Of a DNA stretch of 41,996 nucleotides, positions 1 through 8,151 are shown piece after piece. The notes below the pieces were generated by a model that was not told where the DNA came from, searched no databases, and worked only from the letters and a program-made list of their open reading frames with translations. The DNA is from Nodosilinea nodulosa PCC 7104 (lineage in GTDB: Bacteria; Cyanobacteriota; Cyanobacteriia; Phormidesmidales; Phormidesmidaceae): contig NZ_JH976537.1 of NCBI RefSeq assembly GCF_000309385.1, positions 2,635,914 through 2,677,909 on the forward strand. Direction: 5' to 3'. Every line of letters begins with the position of its first letter. The first letter of the stretch is position 1. The position numbers were made by a program, and so were the translations under genes.

Positions 1-103
1 AGATGGGGGAGATGGGGGAGATGGGGGCGTGGGAGCGGGGAGCGTGGGGGCGTGGGGGAGGTGGGGAAGATAGGGGAAGAAATGGGGAGAGGGGGATGGG
101 GGG
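1..103. repeat. G-rich low-complexity intergenic array
   Basis: Short G-runs of 3 to 6 separated by AT, AGAT or CGT, with no coding frame of note. The array lies just past the stop codon of the minus-strand iron permease. Similar purine/pyrimidine-asymmetric arrays occur at 1125-1240, 2036-2108 and 7620-7700, so this is a dispersed class in this genome. The runs could form G-quadruplexes on the plus strand; that is inference. Confidence 0.6.
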
Positions 104-1030
104 TTAGGGGGTGGGGGCGGGTTTGGGGGTATTTGGGGAGGGTGGGTTGAGGCTGCGGAAGTAGGTGCTGCCGACGAGGGCTAGAAAGCCTAGATAGGCC
201 AAAATTTGGACTAAATAGAGGTGATCGCGGTAGCCTAGCAGGGTTTTAAGCAAGATGCCGGGAAACTGGCGATCGGGCAGACTGCCGCTGCCATCCCACA
301 CCAGCGGGCCGAGGATGCAGGAGTTTTGGGCAAAGCAGAGGTCGGCCAGGGGGTTGATTTGGCTGATGGCGGCCAGGGCGGCATCTAGATTCTTAAACAC
401 CGAGATCACCAGGCCGCCCACAATCAGCAGCAGCAGCACTCCCATCACCTGAAAGAAGCGCTTGAGATTGATGCGCAGCCCCCAGCCAAACAGGGCCAGG
501 CCAATGAGCACGGCCCCGAATACGCCTGCGATCGCACCCCCCACCGCCGCCAGACTGGCATCTACGTTAGTGAAGATAAACAGCACTGTCTCAAACCCCT
601 CGCGCAGCACGGCAATGCAGACCAGGCTAAAGATGCTCCAGCCTGCGGTTTGGGTGTCGGTATCGTTGAGGGCAGAGCGCACGGTGCCCTCCAGCTCGCC
701 CTTGAGACTGCGAGACTGGCGGGTCATCCACAGCAGCATCCAGCTCAGCATAATCACCGCGATCGCGCCAAACAGCACATTGAGCAGCGGCTTCACCACC
801 ATTTGCAGGCCCGGTAGCCCCTGCTGTAGCTGCTGTAGCCCCAGTCCCAGGGCAAAGCCCAGCATAACGCTGCCCGCTAAACCGGCCCCCACCCCGCCAT
901 AGGCCCAGGGATTGAGCACCTGGCGCTGGGCCTTGGCCAGGCAGGCCAGCACAATGCCAACCACCAGAGCAGCCTCTACCCCCTCGCGCAGGGTGATCAA
1001 AAACGTCGGCAGAGCAGCGGTAAAATCCAT
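104..1030 (-). CDS. FTR1 family iron permease
   Basis: Predicted inner-membrane high-affinity iron permease of about 308 aa, FTR1/EfeU family. The two family signature motifs are visible: REGVEA near residue 15 in the first membrane segment and REGFE near residue 140. Seven hydrophobic segments fit the family topology. In the family the Glu residues of REGxE bind iron during transport. I start at the ATG at 1030 (MDFTAALPTFLITLREG) rather than an in-frame start 28 codons upstream, because homologues begin just before the first REGxE helix. It is encoded on the same strand as the anti-sigma and ECF sigma genes but separated from them by a C-rich repeat array, so co-transcription is possible but unproven. 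No EfeO/EfeB partner is visible nearby. Confidence 0.9.
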   Translation of the reverse strand: MDFTAALPTFLITLREGVEAALVVGIVLACLAKAQRQVLNPWAYGGVGAGLAGSVMLGFALGLGLQQLQQGLPGLQMVVKPLLNVLFGAIAVIMLSWMLLWMTRQSRSLKGELEGTVRSALNDTDTQTAGWSIFSLVCIAVLREGFETVLFIFTNVDASLAAVGGAIAGVFGAVLIGLALFGWGLRINLKRFFQVMGVLLLLIVGGLVISVFKNLDAALAAISQINPLADLCFAQNSCILGPLVWDGSGSLPDRQFPGILLKTLLGYRDHLYLVQILAYLGFLALVGSTYFRSLNPPSPNTPKPAPTP

Positions 1031-1124
1031 GCTTAGCGTAGATGAGGGAACGATTGCTATAGGTATTGTGTCAAACAACCACACCCTTTGCAGAAGGGAT
1101 AAAGCCACTGCCAAAAGAAACGCC

Positions 1125-1240
1125 GCCCCACTCCCCCACCTCCCCCATCTCCCCCCACCCCATTACACCCCCCCACTCCCACGCCCCAACCCCATCACGC
1201 CCCCGCACTCCCACGCCCCCACGCCCCACGCCCCACGCCC
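1125..1240. repeat. C-rich low-complexity intergenic array
   Basis: CCCCCAC, CCCACGCC and CCCCAT runs fill the gap between the iron permease start region and the stop codon of the anti-sigma gene. It is the opposite-strand counterpart of the G-rich arrays at 1-103 and 2036-2108. No gene is visible. It could form a G-quadruplex on the minus strand, in the leader between the two minus-strand genes. Confidence 0.6.
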
Positions 1241-2029
1241 CTACGACCGACTCTCCAACACCAGCGACCCCGCAGGCACAGGCGGATCCGAAGCTCGCTC
1301 AGCAGTCACTAGCATCTGCACCGGGCTCCTACCACAGGCGGCATCCGGCAAGGCCCATTGATTGGTGTCGTGGGTGGCATCGGGATTGAACTCACCGCAA
1401 AACACCGGATTGCCATCGGCCAAGGCCCACAGGCGGTAGACCTGATCGGCCCCCAGGGTGGGCAGGTCGGTGGTGACAATCAGCGCCGTCTGATCCTTCG
1501 GATCGACCACCAGGCGACCGCTGGCCTGGGTTTTGGAATCGGTGGCGGCCAGGGTGTAGAGCTGATTGGCGGGCTGGCTAAAGCTCGCTACCACCGCCTC
1601 GTTTTGCCGCAGAGCCAGGCGCAGGCGCTGGTTTTCTTGCAGGGTAAAGGCCAGGGCCAGGGCGGTGGCGGCCCAGCCCAGGGCCAGCCCCAGGCCGCCC
1701 CAGGGAAATCGGCGGCGGCCAATTTCGGGTGCTGGAACTGGGGCCAGAGCCACTTCTGGGGACGCTGCTGGAGCTGGGTCTGAACCTGGTTCAGGGGCGG
1801 CCTGCACGGCGGCCAGAATGCGATCGCGCACCTCCGGCGGTGGAGCCACGGGCGGCAGTACCGCAGGCAGGCTCTCCCAGGTGGTTTGCAGGGCCTCTAG
1901 CTCACTGGCGACCTCAGGATACTGCCCTAGCCACTGCTCTACCAGGGCGGCTTCGTCGTCGGTGACGTCGTTGAGCACGTACCCGGCTAGCAGCGATCGC
2001 CAGTCTTCAGGAAGGGGGGTTGGGTTCAT
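1241..2029 (-). CDS. Anti-sigma factor, RskA-like
   Basis: Predicted membrane-anchored anti-sigma factor of 262 aa that would bind and hold the ECF sigma factor encoded immediately upstream. Residues 1-60 form an acidic helical domain (GYVLNDVTDDEAALVEQWL) typical of RskA-type anti-sigma domains and lack the HxxxCxxC zinc motif. A proline/alanine-rich linker follows. A single membrane helix lies near residues 108-130 (WGGLGLALGWAATALALAF). The C-terminal extracytoplasmic RskA domain (about 155-262) includes the typical YRLWALADG and VTAERA segments. In this family the anti-sigma factor is released by regulated proteolysis; the signal here is unknown. The sigma gene lies 79 bp upstream, across a G-rich array. 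Confidence 0.88.
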   Translation of the reverse strand: MNPTPLPEDWRSLLAGYVLNDVTDDEAALVEQWLGQYPEVASELEALQTTWESLPAVLPPVAPPPEVRDRILAAVQAAPEPGSDPAPAASPEVALAPVPAPEIGRRRFPWGGLGLALGWAATALALAFTLQENQRLRLALRQNEAVVASFSQPANQLYTLAATDSKTQASGRLVVDPKDQTALIVTTDLPTLGADQVYRLWALADGNPVFCGEFNPDATHDTNQWALPDAACGRSPVQMLVTAERASDPPVPAGSLVLESRS

Positions 2030-2035
2030 CGGGAC

Positions 2036-2108
2036 GGGGATGGGAGGTGGGCGTGTGGGGGTGTGGGGGCGTGGGGGCGTGGGGGGGTGGGGGAATGGGG
2101 GGTGGGGG
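2036..2108. repeat. G-rich low-complexity array between sigma and anti-sigma genes
   Basis: Tandem GTGGGGGC/GTGGGGGT units fill the whole gap between the sigma factor stop and the anti-sigma start. The transcript of the two minus-strand genes would be C-rich here, and the template strand G-rich. It could affect the sigma to anti-sigma expression ratio; that is inference. Confidence 0.6.
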
Positions 2109-2696
2109 TTAGTTGCGCTGGTGCTGGAGTAAGGCCCGGAGGCGGAGCAGGCCCTGGCGGCAGCGGGATTTAACGGTGCCGAGGGGAATGCCGAGCTGGG
2201 CGGCGATTTCGGACTGGCTGAGGCCCTGGAAGTAGGCGATCTCTAGCACCTCACGCTCGGTGAGGGGAAGCTGGTCGAGGGCATGGCGCAGGTGCTGCTG
2301 CTGTTCTTTGTGGGTGGCGTGGTCAAGGGGGTTGGGGACATGGGTAGAGGCCGCCGTAATGCGCTGAAACCGCTGCAAAATGTTGGCCCGTCCGCTGCTG
2401 ACTCGCAGGCGATCGATAGCGCGGGAGCGGGTATAGGTAGCCAGGTAGCTGCCAATACTGCCCCGGTCGGGGTCGTACTGCCGTCGCTGCCAAAAATTGA
2501 CAAACACCTCCTGGGTCAGGTCTTCGGCTTCGGCGGTGTTGCACAGCATTTTGAGAGCCAGGGTGTAGACCATGGAGGAGTAGCGATCGTAGAGGGTAGC
2601 GAGGGCATTGGTATCACCAGCCCACAGGCCATTGACCAGGTCGCGATCGCTCACCGGGTCAGTAGGCTGGGGGTCTGAGGCGGAAAATGGGGGCAT
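2109..2696 (-). CDS. ECF-type RNA polymerase sigma factor (SigK-like)
   Basis: Alternative sigma factor of 195 aa. Region 2 is at about residues 30-100: LATLYDRYSSMVYTLALKML, then AEDLTQEVFVNFW and the DNA-melting stretch RSRAIDRLR. Region 4 is at about 135-190 (LPLTEREVLEIAYFQGLSQSEIA, GIPLGTVKSR), with its helix-turn-helix. Region 3 is absent, as in ECF sigma factors. The cognate anti-sigma factor lies directly downstream, the usual arrangement for the RskA/SigK group. The gene is divergent from the ferritin-like gene at 2864, with a 167-bp shared upstream region, so that gene is a natural target candidate. The start ATG at 2696 gives MPPFSASDPQP. Confidence 0.93.
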   Translation of the reverse strand: MPPFSASDPQPTDPVSDRDLVNGLWAGDTNALATLYDRYSSMVYTLALKMLCNTAEAEDLTQEVFVNFWQRRQYDPDRGSIGSYLATYTRSRAIDRLRVSSGRANILQRFQRITAASTHVPNPLDHATHKEQQQHLRHALDQLPLTEREVLEIAYFQGLSQSEIAAQLGIPLGTVKSRCRQGLLRLRALLQHQRN

Positions 2697-2863
2697 TAGC
2701 TATCTGCCAGTGATACGAATCAGGGGGCGTCGTTGGATGGCCACAGAAAAAGACTGTCGACTCTGGGTAGGGGCCGATCATCCATTGGCTGGGGCTACTC
2801 GTATTGTGCCTGGTTCTTGGAAACAACAAGACCCGCCTAAGACGTTAGCGCAAAGGACACTCC

Positions 2864-3532
2864 ATGAATAACGACCTAATGCCTTCAGATTCGCTGTTTT
2901 CAAAGTCTGGGGTTTCCCGGCGGCGGATTGTGGTTGGGGGAGCGATCGCAGGGTTGGCTGGCACCCTGGGCTTCTCGGCCATCACCAAAAACGCGGCCCA
3001 GGCAACCATGGACAACAGCGCCGCCGCCAACGATGTAGAAATTCTCAACGGTGCCCTCTACTACGAGCACCAGGCCATTTGGGCCTATAACACCGCCGCC
3101 GGTGGCCTGAGCGATACCGACGTGGGCAAAGCCGTTCTGGCCATTGCCCTGGCCAACCAGGCCGACCACATGGTGCACCGCGACACCCTATCTAAGGTGA
3201 TTACCGATCTGGGCGGTCGCCCGGTGATGGCCAAAGATAGCTACGATCTGTCGTCCTACCTGGAGCGCGGCGATGGCGGCCTCGATTCCGATGTCAACAT
3301 TGCCAAGCTGGCCCTGGCCCTCGAAACCGATGCCGCGATCGCCTACGCCACCGAAGTCTCGAAGCTTAAAACCCCAGAGCTGATCACCGCTGGGGCCACC
3401 ATTGCCTCGGCAGAGGCCTCCCACGCCACCACCATTCGGGCGGCGTTTATCTCCCTGGGAGTCGATATTGCCTACGTGCCCGCGCCCTTTGTCAGCGCCG
3501 ACACCCGCGAAGCCTGGGTGCTCAAGGTGTAG
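2864..3532 (+). CDS. Tat-exported ferritin-like domain protein
   Basis: Protein of 222 aa with a twin-arginine signal (SRRRIVVGGAIAGLAGTLGFSA, about residues 17-38; the extra R makes SRRR), so it is predicted to be exported folded. The mature part is a four-helix ferritin-like bundle with Glu/His pairs: YYEHQAIWAYN (about 65-75), NQADHMVHRD (about 97-106), ALETDAAIAYATE and SAEASHATTIR. These fit a di-metal carboxylate site, but metal identity and oxidase activity cannot be read from sequence. The start ATG at 2864 has AAGGA six bases upstream. It is divergent from the ECF sigma gene and is followed by a hairpin terminator at 3610-3637. Homologues of this type are often encoded next to RskA-type sigma/anti-sigma pairs. 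Confidence 0.85.
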   Translation: MNNDLMPSDSLFSKSGVSRRRIVVGGAIAGLAGTLGFSAITKNAAQATMDNSAAANDVEILNGALYYEHQAIWAYNTAAGGLSDTDVGKAVLAIALANQADHMVHRDTLSKVITDLGGRPVMAKDSYDLSSYLERGDGGLDSDVNIAKLALALETDAAIAYATEVSKLKTPELITAGATIASAEASHATTIRAAFISLGVDIAYVPAPFVSADTREAWVLKV

Positions 3533-3609
3533 CCGCCATAGCCAAGTTGTTCTTGAAGTCGCCGCTCTAGATCGTCACATTCACAGACCGTCACATTCAC
3601 GCCTGACTC

Positions 3610-3637
3610 AGCCCGGAGCATTGCTTCGGGCTTTTCT
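3610..3637 (+). terminator. Rho-independent terminator of the ferritin-like gene
   Basis: AGCCCGGAGC, ATT loop, GCTTCGGGCT: a 10-bp stem with one G-T wobble, followed by TTTTCT. It lies 78 bp past the stop at 3532 and is oriented for plus-strand transcription. It separates that gene from the convergent large gene ending at 3665. Confidence 0.75.
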
Positions 3638-3664
3638 ATGGGGCTGACTGGAGTTACAGGAGGG

Positions 3665-6600
3665 TCAGGGGGTGATGGCGGCCACCGCCGTCGATTGCGC
3701 GATTGCCTGCCAGCTGTCGGTGGTGCTGAGATAGCCCACTTCTACCACGTAGATGCGGTCCCATTCGGGGATGGGCAGGTACCAGTCTTGGGCAAAGTCG
3801 TCACGACAGCGCTGCTCGGCCACCGCCGAGGGCAGCGGCGACTGGGTAGCGCGGCCCGTCACATCGTAGAGACGCAGGGTCATAGTTTCGCCACCCTGGG
3901 CTTTGGCCTGGGCGCGATCGTCGCCGTCGATATGCCACACCGCATAGAAGCGATCGCCCTCGTGATCCACCGACAGGCGAATCCAGCTCTTGGCAGCCAT
4001 GGCCGCAGGGGGATCGGTCTCGATCGCGGTCTCGACACTGGCGGGCATCACCCCAAAGCTGTCGGGCGAGCTGGGCGGAATGCTGGCCATCGCCGCCACC
4101 ACCTCCGGCGGCAGGCCCTCTAGCCCAGAAGCGCCCTCAGCAACGGAGGTTTCGGGCGGTGGCGGAATGTAGTCGCCTGGCTCTAGCGCTACCGGCGGCG
4201 GCACGGGTACAGGGGCCGGGCGCAGCGGCGGCATCACACCAGCGGAATCGCTCGCCTCAGCATCGCCGGGGGGCAGGTCGCCGTCGGACAGTTCCGGCTG
4301 CCCCGTCCCTGGGGTAGACGGGGCACCCAGCTGCACCTGGCTGAGTAGCTCATCTTCCAGGGTGTCGGGGGGCAGGGGACCAGCGGTAATCCCATCGGCG
4401 GGCACCGGGCCTGGGGTAATTCCATCGGCAGGAAGCGGGCCAGCCGTAATTCCATCGGCGGGCACCGGGCCTGGGGTAATCCCATCGGCGGGCACCGGGC
4501 CTGGGGTAATCCCATCGGCGGGCACCGGGCCTGGGGTAATTGGCACCCCAGGGGAGATAGCCCCACCCGCTGAGGCGGCTTCGGCCTGGCCCGGCAGTCC
4601 AGCGGCTTCGGCGGCCAGGGCCGCAGGCACGTCATCGGCGCTGGGGCTGCTGGAGCCAGCCATGTCCACATCGGCGGAGGGGAGTCCCTGCACCATGTGC
4701 TGCAACTCCAGGGGCACATCGGGGTCGTAGTCTGGCCATGGCGCATATTCTGGGGGTACCACCCCCGGGGTACCTGCTTCCGGCCGCTCTGGGCGATCGC
4801 CGCCCAGGGCAGTAGCCTTGGCCAGACAGGCCTGGCCCTCGCTCTGGCGACCCATCTGAATCAGGGCCTGCCCCTTAGCAGCCCAGGCTGCCGCCGCCGT
4901 CTGGTCAAGCTCCAGGGCCGTGTCAAAGCAGAAAATGGCCTCTTCGTAGCGGCCCATATTGCTGAGCAGGCGACCTTTCCCAATCCAGGCCTCGATCACG
5001 CTGGTGTCGAGCTGGAGAGCGGCATTGTAGCTGTCCATGGCCTCATTGGCCTGGTTCAAGCGGGCCAGAGCGTCGCCCCGCTGGGCCTGGGCCTGGGCCG
5101 CAATGGCATTGATGCCCTGGGCCGGTATCCCCGTGGCGTCGGCCTTGCTGCGCTCCACTTCAGTGGCCTCCACGGCCTGGTTGAAGTAGATCAGGGCGGT
5201 ATCGTAGCGGCCCTCCCGCATCAGCCGGCGACCCTCCGCCAAATCTATGCGGGCCTGCTCTAGCTTGCTGGGGGCTGTCTCCACCAGATATTCCCCTGCT
5301 TCGGGAACCAGCCCAGCCTCGGGGGGCAAACTCTCTCCGTCGGGCAGCGCCGGGTCTGGCGGCAGCGGGCCAGCGGTGATCGGCGGCTTGCTGCCCACCC
5401 CAGAGAAATCGATGTCCAGCCCAGGGCCTGGGGTCAGATCGGCCTCGGCGGTATCGAGGTCCACCGCATCGTCGTCGTCGTCGCGATCTTTGTCGCCAAA
5501 CAGCGCCCCCACAATTCCGGCCAGCAGCAGCAGGGCCGGAATTGCCGCCAGCATCCACCAGGCGCTGGGCGGCAGGTTGCGAATCCGATCCCAAAGACTG
5601 CCCAGGTCAGTGGCTGACGTTTCGTCGGTGGCTTCGGATCCGCCATCGGCTCCAGAAACCACCTCACCCTGGTCGTTGAGTAGCTCCACCTGGCGATCGC
5701 TGCTCCCCACCACCAGCTGCCCCTCGGGGGTATAGCCCAGCGAAGCGGCGGGGGCCTTCAGCTGCATCGGCTCCGCCAAGCGCGCCGTCCCATCCGCCTG
5801 CCAGAGTTGCAGGGTGCCGTCCGCCCCTGCCGTGGCCAGGGTACTGCCGTCGGGGCTGTAGGCCACGGCGCTAACCGGGCCGTCGTGGGCATTAATAACA
5901 TCGCCTCGGGGCTGAAGGGTTGCCCGATCCCAGTTGCGCACAGTTCCGTCGCCGCCAGTGGTGGTAATTACCTGGCCGTCGGGGCTGCTGGTAATTGCCG
6001 TCACCCCCCCCTGCTGGGCACTGGGAGCCTGCCCGGCAGCAGTGCCATCGGCATTCCAAAGGCCCAAACTACCGTCGCTGCTGCCGGTGATCAGCACCTG
6101 GCCTCCGGCGGGGTAGTGGAGGGCCTGCACCGGCCCGTTGGAGGCAGAAATAGGGTCGCCCAGGGGCGTGCCATCCGCCATGGACCAGCGCTCTACGGTG
6201 CCGTCGGCATGGCCGCTGGCCAGGGTTTGACCGTCGGGACTGAGGGCCAGAGCTAAAATTGGCCCGCCCTGCCCCACCATAGGTGCCCCCAGGGGGTTGC
6301 CGCTGCGATCCCAGCGGCGCAGGGTGCCATCGGCCCCGCTAGAGACCACGGTCTGCCCGTCGGGGCTAATGGCTACAGCGGAGACGGCCCCCCGGTGGGC
6401 ATCGGCGATCGCGGTTTTCGTGGGGTTGCCCTGGGCATCTAGCCACTGAAGCTGGCCGTCCTCGGTGCCGCGCACCATAAAGCTGCCGTCGGGGGCCAGG
6501 GCCACACCGCCGGGTAGCTTGTTGGCCCCCACGGTCACGTTGGCGCTGGCGGTCTGCTTGGCCTGGGCCACGGCAGCCTGGCCCTCGTCGCTGGTGGCAA

Positions 6601-7426
6601 AGCCCAAAAAGGCCTCCACCGGCAGGCTGGGCTCGCCCCGGTAGATATAGTTGCGGGGCTGGGAGTAGGGATAGCGAGGGTCGTCGGGCAGGGCACCGTC
6701 CATGCTCACCGGGCGCACGGCATCCTGGTCTAGGACTTCAGAGGCGATCGCATAGCTAATTCCGTCTTTACCCAGTTCGCGCACCACCGCAGCAGTGTCG
6801 TCTTCGTCCACCTGCACGGCATTTTTGCCGGTTTCGAAGGGCTGCCCGCTAAAAATTTCGTAGTCGGCCAGGGCCAGCCGGGTATCGCTCTCGGCGGGGC
6901 GATCGATAAATCGGATGGGCGCGTCAGGGCCACCCAGCTCAGACCAGTTGGTAATCTCACCGCGAAAGATGGCCGCAAACTCCTCAAAGGTCAAGTCACC
7001 CCGAAACGGGTTATCGCGACCGACGATGATGGCAATTTTTTCCCGCGTGACCGGAATTGAGGTCAGGCTGGGGTCTTCTTCGGCGTCGCTCAGCCGCCGA
7101 CCCAGGGCCGCCAGATCAATATTGCCGCCCCGCAGATCCTGGAGGGCCTGATCATCGCCAGTGGCCTCGTGCTTAACATCGGTATCGGGGTAGCGTTTCT
7201 CAAAGCCCTCGGCCAGGCTCTGATTGATCCCCTCCATCGACGGCGACCCATCGATGGAGAGCGTCGTACCGGGGGGCACAGTCTCCTGCAGGGCAAACGT
7301 AGGCGTGGGTTCCGCCGTCACCTGAGCCAATAGCCCTGGCTCAGACCTGAGCATGTTTAGGGGCAGCGCAGCGAGGGCGCTAAACAGTGCTAGCAGGGCC
7401 AGAGACGGCTTGGAAAGCTGATTCAT
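3665..7426 (-). CDS. PstS-like / WD40 / TM / TPR / DUF4912 mosaic protein
   Basis: Predicted envelope protein of 1253 aa. A signal peptide or N-terminal anchor (residues 1-35) is followed by a phosphate-binding-protein-like domain (about 50-295; TTLSIDGSPSMEGINQSLAEGF, FAAIFRGEITNWSELGG). About seven WD40 repeats follow (300-590; SPDGQT, LRRWDRSG, VRNWDRA). One membrane helix is at about 625-650 (AWWMLAAIPALLLLAGIVGALFG) with a following Asp-rich stretch (DKDRDDDDDAVD). TPR-like repeats (about 722-875; EGRYDTALIYFNQAVE, NMGRYEEAIFCFDTALELD) come next, then a Pro/Gly-rich decapeptide repeat (about 960-1015) and a C-terminal DUF4912 domain (about 1140-1253; WIRLSVDHEGDRFYAVWHI). PstS-like, WD40 and DUF4912 parts are all seen in cyanobacterial proteins, but no function is established; a sensing or scaffolding role is inference. 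It stands alone, with no pst transporter genes adjacent. Confidence 0.85.
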   Translation of the reverse strand: MNQLSKPSLALLALFSALAALPLNMLRSEPGLLAQVTAEPTPTFALQETVPPGTTLSIDGSPSMEGINQSLAEGFEKRYPDTDVKHEATGDDQALQDLRGGNIDLAALGRRLSDAEEDPSLTSIPVTREKIAIIVGRDNPFRGDLTFEEFAAIFRGEITNWSELGGPDAPIRFIDRPAESDTRLALADYEIFSGQPFETGKNAVQVDEDDTAAVVRELGKDGISYAIASEVLDQDAVRPVSMDGALPDDPRYPYSQPRNYIYRGEPSLPVEAFLGFATSDEGQAAVAQAKQTASANVTVGANKLPGGVALAPDGSFMVRGTEDGQLQWLDAQGNPTKTAIADAHRGAVSAVAISPDGQTVVSSGADGTLRRWDRSGNPLGAPMVGQGGPILALALSPDGQTLASGHADGTVERWSMADGTPLGDPISASNGPVQALHYPAGGQVLITGSSDGSLGLWNADGTAAGQAPSAQQGGVTAITSSPDGQVITTTGGDGTVRNWDRATLQPRGDVINAHDGPVSAVAYSPDGSTLATAGADGTLQLWQADGTARLAEPMQLKAPAASLGYTPEGQLVVGSSDRQVELLNDQGEVVSGADGGSEATDETSATDLGSLWDRIRNLPPSAWWMLAAIPALLLLAGIVGALFGDKDRDDDDDAVDLDTAEADLTPGPGLDIDFSGVGSKPPITAGPLPPDPALPDGESLPPEAGLVPEAGEYLVETAPSKLEQARIDLAEGRRLMREGRYDTALIYFNQAVEATEVERSKADATGIPAQGINAIAAQAQAQRGDALARLNQANEAMDSYNAALQLDTSVIEAWIGKGRLLSNMGRYEEAIFCFDTALELDQTAAAAWAAKGQALIQMGRQSEGQACLAKATALGGDRPERPEAGTPGVVPPEYAPWPDYDPDVPLELQHMVQGLPSADVDMAGSSSPSADDVPAALAAEAAGLPGQAEAASAGGAISPGVPITPGPVPADGITPGPVPADGITPGPVPADGITAGPLPADGITPGPVPADGITAGPLPPDTLEDELLSQVQLGAPSTPGTGQPELSDGDLPPGDAEASDSAGVMPPLRPAPVPVPPPVALEPGDYIPPPPETSVAEGASGLEGLPPEVVAAMASIPPSSPDSFGVMPASVETAIETDPPAAMAAKSWIRLSVDHEGDRFYAVWHIDGDDRAQAKAQGGETMTLRLYDVTGRATQSPLPSAVAEQRCRDDFAQDWYLPIPEWDRIYVVEVGYLSTTDSWQAIAQSTAVAAITP
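4387..4536 (-). repeat. Five in-frame 30-bp repeats encoding DGITPGPVPA
   Basis: Five contiguous 30-bp units encode a decapeptide of the DGITPGPVPA / DGITAGPLPA type inside the large mosaic protein, between its TPR and DUF4912 parts. Three units are nearly identical in DNA and one (4417-4446) has diverged, which suggests recent unit duplication. A further partial PGP unit flanks each end. Confidence 0.85.
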
Positions 7427-7503
7427 GGCGGTACCCAGAAGTCAGTGAACAATCTGCTAAAGGATACACGCTAGGGCGGGGGGTGAGCGGTTTTTTTAGG
7501 CAG

Positions 7504-7567
7504 GGGGATGCGGGGATGCGGGGATGCGGGGATGCGGGGATGCGGGGATGCGGGGATGCGGGGATGC
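7504..7567. repeat. Eight tandem copies of GGGGATGC
   Basis: Eight perfect contiguous 8-bp units lie in the divergent region (7427-7750) between the mosaic protein gene and the small gene at 7751. A homopolymer-like 8-mer array of this kind is slippage-prone and could vary in copy number between strains. No gene is visible in it. Confidence 0.85.
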
Positions 7568-7619
7568 GGAAAGTTTTGGATGTTAGATTTTGGATTTCCC
7601 AAATTAATCCAAACTAAAT

Positions 7620-7700
7620 TTACACCCCCCTACTCTCCCACGCCCCCACGCCCCCACGCCCCACGCCCCCGACGCCCCTACTCTCCCACGCCCCCCAAAC
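7620..7700. repeat. C-rich low-complexity array in a divergent intergenic region
   Basis: CCCACGCC / CCCCCACG units continue the class seen at 1-103, 1125-1240 and 2036-2108. With the GGGGATGC array at 7504-7567 it makes up most of the 324-bp gap 7427-7750, which otherwise holds only the promoters expected for the two divergent genes; I see no RNA gene there. Confidence 0.6.
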
Positions 7701-7750
7701 AACCGCTAAATTAAGATCACCTAAGATCACCACCACTCCCCGCAAGCGCT

Positions 7751-8062
7751 ATGAGCACTGCCGTTTTTCTGGTCGCTGGCCTCTTGGGCTTTGGCCTGTC
7801 ATTTTGGCTCACCCAGCGATTACGGCGCTCCCCAAAATGGGGCCAGCCGGGGATGAAAACCACCCCAACGAGAAAATTACCGCAGGTACCCCTGATGATC
7901 CCAGCATCCTTCAACTCAGACGGGGCCGGGGCCGACCTCGATCGCCAGGTGTGCGACCTGATCGGCCAGGGCAGGCTGATCGACGCCATTAAACAGGTGC
8001 GAGAAAGCCAGGGCTGTAGTCTGGCCGACGCCAGGGCCTACGTCACCGAGCGGCTGCCCTAG
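7751..8062 (+). CDS. Small membrane-anchored protein with L7/L12 C-terminal-like helix pair
   Basis: Protein of 103 aa. An N-terminal hydrophobic helix (STAVFLVAGLLGFGLSFWL, residues 2-20) is followed by a basic stretch (TQRLRRSPKW), which suggests a membrane anchor with the rest in the cytoplasm. The C-terminal part (about 60-103; LIGQGRLIDAIKQVRESQGCSLADARAYV) resembles the ribosomal-protein L7/L12 C-terminal fold found in many small cyanobacterial proteins. No enzymatic motif is visible and the function is unknown. The start is the ATG at 7751. Confidence 0.7.
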   Translation: MSTAVFLVAGLLGFGLSFWLTQRLRRSPKWGQPGMKTTPTRKLPQVPLMIPASFNSDGAGADLDRQVCDLIGQGRLIDAIKQVRESQGCSLADARAYVTERLP

Positions 8063-8151
8063 CTCCCGGCGATCGCCATCCCCTACCCCCGGCCCCCGGC
8101 AAATCGCGATAAGCTGATAAAGGCTCAATTTTGCTTATCCACAGGCGACCT

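Noticed and set aside
2036..2108. rRNA or tRNA gene in the G-rich gaps
   Set aside because: No T-loop or acceptor-stem pattern is present; no tRNA or rRNA was found elsewhere in the window.
4387..4536. Possible CRISPR array from regularly spaced repeats
   Set aside because: The 30-bp units are contiguous with no spacers, keep frame and encode a decapeptide within a larger protein.
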